Positions 12,804-25,000 of a stretch of DNA of 64,000 nt are shown piece by piece. The notes beneath the pieces are model-generated. The model saw only the letters and a program-made list of their open reading frames with translations. It had not been told where the DNA came from and did no database searches. The stretch comes from Atherinomorus stipes (lineage: Eukaryota; Chordata; Actinopteri; Atheriniformes; Atherinidae): the NCBI GenBank assembly GCA_023101725.1, contig JALJCO010001429.1:41922-105921 (forward strand), read 5' to 3'. Positions within the stretch are counted from its first letter, which is position 1. The number at the start of each line of letters is the position of its first letter. Position numbers and translations under genes: made by a program.

Positions 12804-13026
12804 TCTTTCATTTTCAAAATGGGAGAAAAAACAGAAATTTTGACATTTAGGTCCAAAAATCTGAACAATTTCATGGATTCAGCACAAAGTAAAGGATCAG
12901 TTCAACGAATCTGCAGCAGCTGAAATAAAAACCTGTAAGTGGTGAAATCAGGAGCTTTTCACGTGTTAAACGTTCACAACTGATGCTGATGGACACGACG
13001 ACAAACACACGGAGGAAAACCGTCGC

Positions 13027-13206
13027 TCAGGCCGCGCTCAGCAGGAAGTAGACGGCAGTCGCCAGCACGGCGCCCCCCAGCGGGACCAGCACCAGCACGG
13101 CCCACCGCCTCCACCCCGTCCTCCCCTGCTCGTCCTCCACCTCCTCCCTCCTCCTCCTCTTGCTCCTCCGACCTCCTCGCTTCTTCTCGAACGCCTCCAG
13201 CTCCTC
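13027..13206 (-). CDS. NFXL1: NFXL1 exon 23 (C-terminal anchor, stop)
   Basis: Acceptor CTTCAG|GAGGAG. Encodes residues about 816-874: [10 protein letters not shown], a basic stretch RRSKRRRR, then the membrane segment [20 protein letters not shown] and a TGA stop at 13029-13027. This matches the tail-anchored end of the family. Confidence 0.95.
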   Translation of the reverse strand, partial: EELEAFEKKRGGRRSKRRRREEVEDEQGRTGWRRWAVLVLVPLGGAVLATAVYFLLSAA

Positions 13207-14738
13207 CTGAAGACAGACACACAGCGGAACTGATCATCACCGTCGCCATGGAGACGGGTTCACACGTTAGCATCTGTATGACTGCAGAGAGCAAAAAGCT
13301 GTCGCCATGGAGACGGATTCACACGTTAGCATCTGTATGACTGCAGAGAGCAAAAAGCCGTCGCCATGGAGACGGGTTCACACGTTAGCATCTGTATGAC
13401 TGCAGAGAGCAAAAAGCCGTCGCCATGGAGACGGATTCACACGTTAGCATCTGTATGACTGCAGAGAGCAAAAAGCCGTCGCCATGGAGACGGGTTCACA
13501 CGTTAGCATCTGTATGACTGCAGAGAGCAAAAAGCTGTCGCCATGGAGACGGATTCACACGTTTGCATCTGTATGACTGCAGAGAGCAAAAAGCCGTCGC
13601 CATGGAGACGGGTTCACACGTTAGCATCTGTATGACTGCAGAGAGCAAAAAGCTGTCGCCATGGAGACGGATTCACACGTTTGCATCTGTATGACTGCAG
13701 AGAGCGAGAAACCGTCACCATGGAGACGGGTTCATATGTTAGCATCTGTATGACTGCCGACAGCAAGAGACCGTCACCATGGAGACGGGTTCACACGTTA
13801 GCATCTGTATGACTGCCGACAGCAAGAGACCGAAAAAAAAAAAAAAAAACTCACCATGGAGACGGGTTCACACGTTAGCATCTGTATGACTGCCGACAGC
13901 AAGAGACCGTCACCATGGAGACGGGTTCACACGTTAGCATCTGTATGACTGCCGACAGCAAGAAACCGTCGCCATGGAGACGGGTTCACACATTGGCAGC
14001 TATACGACTGCCTACAGCAAAAAGCCGTCGCCATGGAGATGGGTTCATGCGTCAACATCTGTACAACTGCCACAGCAGAAACCATTGCCATGGAGACGAA
14101 TTCACGCATTCACAGCTGTACCACTGCCACAGCAAGAAACCGTCGCCATGGAGACAAGTACATGCGTTAACAGCTGTACGACTGCCAAAGCAAGAAACCG
14201 TCGCCATGGAGATGGGTTCATGCGTTAGCATCCGTACGAGTGCAGACAGCAAGAAACCATCAGAATGGAGACAGATGAAAAAAAAATGGAGTTCAAAGGG
14301 AAAAAAAAAAAGGGGAAAAAAAGGGAGAAAAAGGGGGGAGAAAAGGGAAAAGGGGGAGAAAAAAAGGGGAAAGGGGGGAAAAAAAAGGAAAAAAAAGGGG
14401 AAAGGGGGAGAAAGGGGGAGAAAGGGGGGAAGAAAGGAAAAAAGGGGGGAAAAAAGGGGAGGAAAAAAAAGGGGGGGAAAAAAAAGGGAAAAAAAGGAAA
14501 AAAGGAAAAAGGAAAAGAAGGGAAAAAAGGAAGAAAAGGGGGAGAAAAAAAGGGGGGAGAAAAGGGGGGGAGAAAAAAAGGGAAAAAAAAAGGGGAAAAA
14601 AAAGGGGGAAAAGGGAGGAAAGAAAGAGGGGGGAAAAAAGGGGAAAAAGAGGGAAAGAAAAAGAGAGAGGAGAAAAAGAGGGAAAAAAGGGAAAAAGGGG
14701 AAAAAGGAAAAAGGGAAAAAAGAAAAAAAGAAAAAAAG

Positions 14739-14770
<32 letters not shown>

Positions 14771-17667
14771 GAACCAGTAAACATGATTACGTCCGGACTG
14801 GGTGGGATGAACTTTACCAGAACCAGTAAAACACAATTAATAAGTCTGGACTGGGTGGGATGAACTGGTACAGTTTACCAGAACCAGTAAAACATGATTA
14901 CTAAGTCTGGACTGGGTGGGATGAACTGGTACAGTTTATCAGAACCAGTAAACATGATTACGTCTGGACTGGGTGGGATGAACTGGTACAGTTTACCAGA
15001 ACCAGTAAACATGATTACGTCTGGACTGGGTGGGATGAACTGGTACAGTTTACCAGAACCAGTAAACATGATTACGTCTGGACTGGGTGGGATGAACTGG
15101 TACAGTTTACCAGAACCAGTAAAACATGATTACATCTGGACTGGGTGGGGTGTAATGATGACTCAGCATTAACATCACCAGTATGACACCTTTCAGTTAT
15201 ACAGATGATTAAATGAATAAGTGTAACGGAATAAACATGAAACGGGGATAATTAAGTTCCAGCTGGACACAAATCATCATTCAGTCTCATTTCTGTCCCT
15301 GTTTCCATGGAAACCGGAAACATCTCCAGTGTTTTACAGAAACATGAATCCCGTAAAAGAGGCAGAACCAGAGTTGGTCCAGATTGAAGGAGTCTAAACT
15401 TAACCTCTGAGACAAACTGTCCTCTGGTGGTCTTCAGGGACCGTCCTCTACATCCAGCTGAAGATCTGGCTGGATGGAGGTGACCTGAAAGCATTCCAGT
15501 CTGGTCTTAAAGAGGTTCCAGCAGTGGACCGGTGTTTTCAGATCCAGGAAAGGGTTCTGACTCAGGAACCGGGACGTTGTCCTCTCCCGGCTGTGGGTGG
15601 GGTCTCTGGTCTACAATGGCTGGTGTTGGAGCTGTCTGACAGGAGATGGTGTGTGAAGATGAATGGGTTTACCACCTGGGGAGTACCACAAGGCTCCTTT
15701 CTTGGACCTCCCCAGCCTGCTGGGTGCAGGTCTTTAGAAATCCGGCGGTGGTGTCATTGATATGCAGATGACTGTTGGCTCTATTCTCCTCGGAGACGCT
15801 TGCTTCTGTTCAGCGTCTCGGTGAATGATGACCCGTGATGAAGGCAGGAACAGAGACTGAAACCGTTCCAGGGGTGCCCCCTCTCTGGCCCCACATTATC
15901 ACCCAGCCTCACTAATTCAGGTGTGAAGTCGGGTCCTGGTCTAAGACTGGACTCAGACAGGATCTGTGGTTTTATGACCCCCACCTGGTTTACTGCTTAT
16001 TTATCCACACGCATGATCCCAGACCCCCGTGGACACATCTACAGAGCTGGAAGCGAGAGAGGGTCCCGACTCCGGACCTTCCTGCGTTTTAGCCGTGACG
16101 AGGCTGGACCAGCAGGACATGGACCAGCTGAAGGTCCAGATGCCCGTCAGGTCCTGGTTCAGGTCTCTGGTGAACTACAGAAACATTCCTCCTGCAGCTC
16201 CGTCTCCGTTTTGCAGGATCCGGCATGTTTCTGGTCCTGAGGAAAAACTGGTTCCAGGCCTGCTGGTCCCTGAATGTGTGGGAGGCCCTTCAGGTCCTGC
16301 TGCTGAGCTGGGATCAGGTTTAACCCAGACCAGACCCCCACAGTTAGAAAACAGACCTACCTGAAGCTTCCTCTGCTCCTCTTCCTCAGCTGCTTTCTGC
16401 TCCGCCTCCTTCAGCTGCACACACACACAGCACACACACACGCACACACACACAGCCGTTAGCATGTAACAGGTGAGCATGGCCTCCATGTGTACAGGTG
16501 TGTGTGTGTGTGTTTACCTGGCTGACTTTCTTCTGCTGGTCTCTGCAGACGCTGTCACACTGGACCACAGCTGGACCCGACAGGAAGCAGGAGAACTCCT
16601 GGACATGGACACACATGGATCAGGTTCTCCAGAGACCAGAAGACCACTGATGGTCCATCAAACACAGATCTGGTGACTCTTACGCTGCGCACACACCAAA
16701 CGCGATTTGGGTGTCAAAAACACGCCTGACGCCCAACGTTGGACGCTGGGTCTCTAAAAAGTCAGATGCTTGATTTCCAGCGTCAAGACACCCCGACACG
16801 CATAAAGGGATAACTCCGTCCAACTCCGCCGTCTGCCGCCTGTGACGCGCGTCAAACGCTCAAAATCTCAAAACTAGACGTGGGAAACACACAGCAGGGT
16901 TTTCGACACCTTCTCAACGCGCGTCGGCCATTGACTTTGCATGTAAATCTGACGCCCTTGACGCCCAAATCGCGTTTGGTGTGTACGCACCATAAGGGGC
17001 CGAGGACGGAGCCCTGGGGTACACCGTACTGACAGACCCACCTCAGGACAGTAAAAACTGCTGGTGAACAAGCGGACCAGGAAAGAACGATAAAGCTGCG
17101 AAAAGTTTTCAGGATCTGAAGAAGCGACGGTTGAAACAGTCACACGAGGATTTATTTGGAGGAAACTATGATTCCAGATCTGGAGCAGAAATCAGTTTCA
17201 GCCCCGGAAGTGGAACGTTTACAGAGGGAGTCAGAGACCGGACGGAGGCTGTCAGAGGAAACGATCAACGAGCAACAATGAAAACAAGCAACTCCATCTC
17301 ATGGAGAGAACACGGATAATCTATACCGATAGTAAAACAGGATACGAGATGCAGGAGATGATGAAGACCATCATCATCACATGTTCCTGGGAAAGACTGA
17401 GGACAATTTATCCAACCAGAAATCAGCGTTCTTAGCTGGACGTCCATCGTTACAGGAAATTCTTTCATTTTTATTAGTTCAATGACTTTTAATGTTTTTA
17501 TTTATTAATCATTTTATAGATAAACACGTTATTTTAGGAAAAACCAGTATTACCAGATTGTATCCAGTTAAAGGACGGTGATTATTTCTGCTGTGGTCCA
17601 TCAGGACCAGAAGGGATGGAAACAATGAAAGACGCCTGAACGTCCGGATGTATTTCACTTTGTTTTA

Positions 17668-17724
<57 letters not shown>

Positions 17725-18982
17725 GTCCAGGACTGCCTTCTTACCTTCTTGATCCTCTTGCAGGGACATCTGAGCTTCACCCTGTGGGAGCATTTCTCCT
17801 CACACACCCCTGGATGACACACCTGCTTGCAGCGATGGCCGCAGCTCAGCTGCACACACAAACAACACATATACGGGTAAACAAAGACACTTCCATGATG
17901 CTGCTGCAGTCCCGCACCTCCGGTTCTCTGGGTTCTCTGGGTTCTCGCCTCTGATCCTGGAAGCAGCCAGCTGTTTCTGCTTTTCATCATCAGACAGAAA
18001 AACTTTCTGCAGGATATAAATATAAAAACGTCGGAATGACGCGTGTCTTACTCCCGGCATACACTGGGCGGTTTTTGGCCGTTTTTTAGCTGATTTTCCA
18101 GTCGTGCCTCAATTTTGGGAATCGGGCCGACTCTTGGACAAATCATGCGTAATGCCGTATACAAGGGGGGTCACGAGAGGCGACTGGCACCTCACGACGA
18201 GCTCCCGATCAGAAACCATGGGCGGAAAGGAAATCAAACCTGTCTGATATTCTGTTCGTAGCTCGTGAGACCAGACTGAACTCTTTCCATGGAGATTTTC
18301 ACATTTCGCATGCGTGAAACAAAAACGGAAGTAAGCCAGAAGCAGCATGGAGACCCGGCGTGTCATTGGGACGGAGTTCTGGTTGTAGAACTGACAGACG
18401 TACAGCCCACGTCTGGTCAGACGATTCCTCGTCCACACACGATGTCATCGTCTTTTCTTTCAGGTAAATTCTTCACAAAGAAGAAAAATCTGCTGCAAGT
18501 TTTTTACTGTAGCATCTTTCTTGTCTTCTTTTACTACTGGCTGTATTTATTGCGTTGCATGTCAGGGTTGATCCAGACCCTGACGTGTCTTTGAGGACGT
18601 GTGAGCAGTAGTCTTGCATCCGAGCGCCGGTTCGTACAGTCAGAGGACAAACATCTCAAGCTCTGAACTTTTGAACTCTGCGACTGATTCGCACAATTTG
18701 AGCTGGAGCTGCGAGCGACGATTGAAAACATCATGTAGTGTTTCCCAGAATGAAGACGCGGTGGCTGAACAGGTCTCATGATGGCTGCAGAACGGCTCCT
18801 GCTAACGAGACACCTCACATATAAACACGCTCGTCATGGTGACCTGAGACTGCAACTTCCCATCAGAGCTCGTCATGATCTGGACGTCCTCCAGGCTGAA
18901 GATCTAAGAACCTGGTCTGGGTTCATGTGTGTGTGTTAGCGTTACATCATGGCTCTGTCTGTGTGTGTGTGTGTGCTGTGTG

Positions 18983-19046
<64 letters not shown>

Positions 19047-22000
19047 GGGGGGGCTTTCAGCGGCTTGAGTTACTGCAGAATGAAAACAGACGAACACACA
19101 CCAACCCTGTTCAAACATTTCACTGAGTGGTATTACAAAGTGCATGTGTGTGCACGTGCGTGTGTGCCGGTAAGTGACCAAATCTTTTCCAGGTGGAAGT
19201 AAAACTCCAAACAGGGGGGCTGTTGAAGTGGCGCCACACTGCTGAGGAGGAGGAGGAGGAGGAGGAAGAGGAGGTGTGTGTCACTCCTCCTCATTACTGA
19301 TTACTGATCAGGTCTGGGGGGCGGAACACATGGAACGGGGACCGGGAGCTGCATCGGTGCAGAGCGTCGTCATGGTGACGGGAGGCCAGGAAGCAAAGAC
19401 TGTGGACCAATCAGAAGTTCTCTCACCTCTTTGGGACACTGGTTGTTGCAGGAACCCAGCTGGACCTTCACCTGCTCATCAGCTGACGTCAGCTTCCTGC
19501 AGAGACACGCACACCGATCACTTTCCTACCGATCAATATCCAGCTGACAGATGACCGGCCGATCACTTTCCTACCGATCAATATCCACCTGACAGATGAC
19601 CAGCCGATCAACCTCCTACCGATCAATATCCACCTGACAGATGACCGGCCGATCACTTTCCTACCGATCAATATCCACCTGACAGATGACCGGCCGATCA
19701 CTTTCCTACCGATCAATATCCACCTGACAGATGACCAGCCGATCAACCTCCTACCGATCAATATCCACCTGACAGATGACCGGCCGATCACTTTCCTACC
19801 AATCAATATCCACCTGACAGATGACCGGCCGATCACTTTCCTACCGATCAATATCCACCTGACAGATGACCAGCCGATCAACCTCCTACTGATCAATATC
19901 CACCTGACAGATGACCGGCCAATCAACCTCCTACCGATCAATATCCACCTGACAGATGACCGGCCAATCAACCTCCTACCGATCAATATCCACCTGACAG
20001 ATGACCGGCCGATCACTTTCCTACCGATCAATATCCACCTGACAGATGACCGGCCGATCAACCTCCTACCGATCAATATCCACCTGACAGATGACCGGCC
20101 GATCAACCTCCTACCGATCAATATCCACCTGACAGATGACCGGCCGATCACTTTCCTACTGATCAATATCCACCTGACAGATGACCGGCCGATCAACTCT
20201 CCTACTGATCAATATCCACCTGACAGATGACCGGCCGATCACTTTCCTACCGATCAATATCCACCTGACAGATGACCGGCCGATCAACCTCCTACTGATC
20301 AATATCCACCTGACAGATGACCGGCCGATCAACCTCCTACCGATCAATATCCACCTGACAGATGACCGGCCGATCAACCTCCTACCGATCAATATCCACC
20401 TGACAGATGACCGGCCGATCAACTTTCCTACCGATCAATATCCACCTGACAGATGACCGGCCGATCAACTCTCCTACCGATCAATATCCACCTGACAGAT
20501 GACCGGCCGATCAACCTCCTACCGATCAATATCCACCTGACAGATGACCGGCCGATCAACCTCCTACTGATCAATATCCACCTGACAGATGACCGGCCGA
20601 TCACTTTCCTACCGATCAATATCCACCTGACAGATGACCGGCCGATCAACCTCCTACTGATCAATATCCACCTGACAGATGACCGGCCGATCACTTTCCT
20701 ACCGATCAATATCCACCTGACAGATGACCGGCCGATCAACCTCCTACTGATCAATATCCACCTGACAGATGACCGGCCGATCAACCTCCTACCGATCAAT
20801 ATCCACCTGACAGATGACCGGCCGATCACTTTCCTACCGATCAATGTCTCCCTGACAGATGACCGGCCGATCACTTTCCTACCGATCAATATCCACCTGA
20901 CAGATGACCGGCCGATCAACCTCCTACTGATCAATATCCACCTGACAGATGACCGGCCGATCAACCTCCTACTGATCAATATCCACCTGACAGATGACCG
21001 GCCGATCAACCTCCTACCGATCAATATCCACCTGACAGATGACCAGCCGATCAACCTCCTTCTGATATCCAATATCCAGCTGATCAACATCTGACTGATT
21101 ATCAGAATAAAAACAACATGGTAATATCCCCTGTAATGTTTCCATGGAAACACCCTCTGTGACGTTTCCATGGAAACATCCTCTGTGACGTTTCCATGGA
21201 AACACCCTCTGTGATGTTTCCATGGAAACACCCTCTGTGACGTTTCCATGGAAACACCCTTTGTGACGTTTCCATGGAAACATCGTCTGTGACGTTTCCA
21301 TAGCAACATCCCTCGTGACGTTTCCATGGAAACATCCTCTGTGATGTTTCCATGGAAACATCGTCTGTGACGTTTCCATAGAAACATCCCCTGTGACGTT
21401 TCTGTGGAAAACACCTCTCTGACGCTTCCGTGGAAACAACCTCGAGGCCGTTTCCGTGGAAACATCCTCTCTGACGCTTCCATGGAAACAACCTCGAGGC
21501 CGTTTCCATGGAAACATCCTCATGTCATCCCTGTGTGCGTGCGTACTCACGTGCAGTCCACATAGAGCATGCTGATCTTGCAGTGGCATTTCTGGCGAAT
21601 CATCTGGCTGCAGGGGGGGCAGTTACCGGGGTGACAGGGGCGCGGGCAGGTGTGGGGACAGCCAGGGGGGCGGGGCCTGCTGCAGCCTTCCTCACACACC
21701 TGGCACTGCAGAGACAGAGAGGGGTCTGATTGGTTGCTGTGAAGCAGGTGACCTGCTGATGATGTGGTTTATGTTTCAGGGTCAGAGACCAGGACCAGGA
21801 TCCGGGTCCTGAGACCAGGACCAGGATCCGGGTCCTGAAACGAGGACCAAAATCCGAGTCCTGAGACGAGGACCCGGATCCGAGTCCTGAGACGAGGACC
21901 CGGATCCGAGTCCTGAAACGAGGACCAGGATCCGAGTCCTGAGACCAGGACCGGGATCCGAGTCCTGAGACGAGGACCGGGATCCGAGTCCTGAGACCAG

Positions 22001-25000
22001 GACCAGGATCCGAGTCCTGAGACCAGGACCAGGATCCGAGTCCTGAGACCAGGACCAGGATCCGGGTCCTGAGACGAGGACCAGGATCCGAGTCCTGAAA
22101 CGAGGACCAGGATCCGAGTCCTGAGACGAGGACCAGGACCAGGATCCGAGTCCTGAGACGAGGACCAGGATCCGAGTCCTGAAACGAGGACCAGGATCCG
22201 AGTCCTGAGACGAGGACCAGGACCAGGATCCGAGTCCTGAGACGAGGACCAGGATCCGAGTCCTGAAACGAGGACCAGGATCCGAGTCCTGAGACGAGGA
22301 CCAGGATCCGAGTCCTGAGACGAGGACCAGGATCCGAGTCCTGAAATGAGGACCAGGATCCGAGTCCTGAGACGAGGACTGGGATCCGAGTCCTGAAACA
22401 AGGACCGGGATCCGAGTCCTGAGACGAGGACCAGGATCAAGGTCCTGAGACGAGGACCAGGATCCGAGTCCTGAGACCAGGACCAGGATCCGAGTCCTGA
22501 GACCAGGACCAGGATCCGAGTCCTGAGACGAGGACCAGGATCCGAGTCCTGAAACGAGGACCGGGATCCGAGTCCTGAAACGAGAACCAGGATCCGAGTC
22601 CTGAGACCAGGACCAGGATCCGAGTCCTGAAACGAGGACCAGGATCCGAGTCCTGAGACGAGGACCAGGATCCAAGTCCTGAGACGAGGACCAGGACCAG
22701 GATCCGAGTCCTGAGACGAGGACCAGGATCCGAGTCCTGAAACGAGGACCAGGATCCGAGTCCTGAGACGAGGACCAGGATCCGAGTCCTGAGACGAGGA
22801 CCAGGATCCAGGTCCTGAGACGAGGACCAGGATCCGAGTCCTGAGACGAGGACCAGGATCCGAGTCCTGAGACGAGGACCAGGATCCGAGTCCTGAAATG
22901 AGGACCAGGATCCGAGTCCTGAGACCAGGACCAGGATCCGAGTCCTGAGACCAGGACCAGGATCCGAGTCGTGAGACGAGGACCAGGATACGAGTCCTGA
23001 AACGAGAACCAGGATCCGAGTCCTGAGACCAGGACCAGGATACGAGTCCTGAAACGAGGACCAGGATCCGAGTCCTGAGACGAGGACCAGGATCCAAGTC
23101 CTGAGACGAGGACCAGGACCAGGATCCGAGTCCTGAGACGAGGACCAGGATCCGAGTCCTGAAATGAGGACCAGGATCCGAGTCCTGAGACCAGGACCAG
23201 GATCCGAGTCCTGAAACGAGGACCGGGATCCGAGTCCTGAAACGAGAACCAGGATCCGAGTCCTGAGACGAGGACCGGGATCCGAGTCCTGAAACAAGGA
23301 CCGGGATCCGAGTCCTGAGACGAGGACCAGGATCCGAGTCCTGAGACGAGGACCAGGATCCAGGTCCTGAGAAGAGGACCAGGATCCGAGTCCTGAGACG
23401 AGGACCAGGATCCGAGTCCTGAAATGAGGACCAGGATCCGAGTCCTGAGACGAGGACCAGGATCCGAGTCCTGAAACGAGGACCAGGATCCGAGTCCTGA
23501 GACGAGGACCAGGATCCGAGTCCTGAAATGAGGACCAGGATCCGAGTCCTGAGACGAGGACCAGGATCCGAGTCCTGAAACGAGGACCAGGATCCGAGTC
23601 CTGAGACGAGGACCAGGATCCGAGTCCTAGAAATGAGGACCAGGATCCGAGTCCTGAGACGAGGACCAGGATCCGAGTCCTGAAACGAGGACCAGGATCC
23701 GAGTCCTGAAACGAGGACCAGGATCCAAGTCCTGAGACGAGGACCAGGATCCGAGTCCTGAGACGAGGACCAGGATCCGAGGACCAGGATCCGAGTCCTG
23801 AGACGAGGACCAGGATCCAAGTCCTGAGACGAGGACCAGGATCCGAGTCCTGAGACGAGGACCAGGATCCAAGTCCTGAGACGAGGACCAGGATCCGGGT
23901 CCTGAAACAAGGACCAGGATCCGAGTCCTGAAACGAGGACCAGGATCCAAGTCCTGAGACGAGGACCAGGATCCGGGTCCTGAAACAAGGACCAGGATCC
24001 GAGTCCTGAGACGAGGACCAGGATCCGAGTCCTGAGACGAGGACCAGGATCCGAGTCCTGAAATGAGGACCGGGATCCGAGTCCTGAAACGAGAACCAGG
24101 ATCCGAGTCCTGAGACCAGGACCAGGATACGAGTCCTGAAACGAGGACCAGGATCCGAGTCCTGAGACGAGGACCAGGATCCAAGTCCTGAGACGAGGAC
24201 CAGGACCAGGATCCGAGTCCTGAGACGAGGACCAGGATCCGAGTCCTGAGACCAGGACCAGGATCCGAGTCCTGAAATGAGGACCAGGATCCGAGTCCTG
24301 AGACGAGGACCAGGATCCGAGTCCTGAGACCAGGACCAGGATCCGAGTCCTGAAATGAGGACCAGGATCCGAGTCCTGAAACGAGGACCAGGATCCGAGT
24401 CCTGACAGGATCCAAGTCCTGAGACGAGGACCAGGATCCGGGTCCTGAAACAAGGACCAGGATCCGAGTCCTGAGACGAGGACCAGGATCCGAGTCCTGA
24501 GACGAGGACCAGGATCCGGGTCCTGACTCCAGCCAGGGGGAGGATTTCGTGCCTCTGCAGAAATCTGGTTTGACATTTAGACACAGAACAGAACATTTCT
24601 ACAGAATAAACAGTTTATCTTCAGTTTCTGCTTCAGAGGAACATTTCAGAGAACAAACCAAACCAGCTGCAGACATGAAGACCACCTGAGGAGCCCAGTC
24701 TAAGACCGAAGATTTAACTGGACCTACCACAGATCTGTCTCTCATAAGACATGTTTGTCCTCTGATTCAGTCTCCAGAACAAGTTAATGTCTCCTAAGAA
24801 GCCGTCTAGTTTCTAAACACGGCTTTAAACATTTGCTCTCCGATGCACCGACCAGTGCTCCCAGTGCTAACTGGTGTTCACGTATGGAAGACGGGCTTGA
24901 GCCCGAGATTGCTTTATATCGCCTGACAGATCGGGACTACTGATGAATCATCACAAAGATGATGTGGCGTTCCTCAAGGCTCCGTTCTCAGACCACTGAA

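Noticed and set aside
14293..14784. Lys/Gly/Glu-rich and Phe/Ser-rich open frames
   Set aside because: They are products of a pure purine tract in an intron and have no protein-like composition.
21769..24596. Minus-strand open frames of up to 935 codons
   Set aside because: They are translations of a 26-bp tandem repeat in which no register contains a stop. The frame repeats every 26 residues and overlaps other equally open frames; it lies within an NFXL1 intron.
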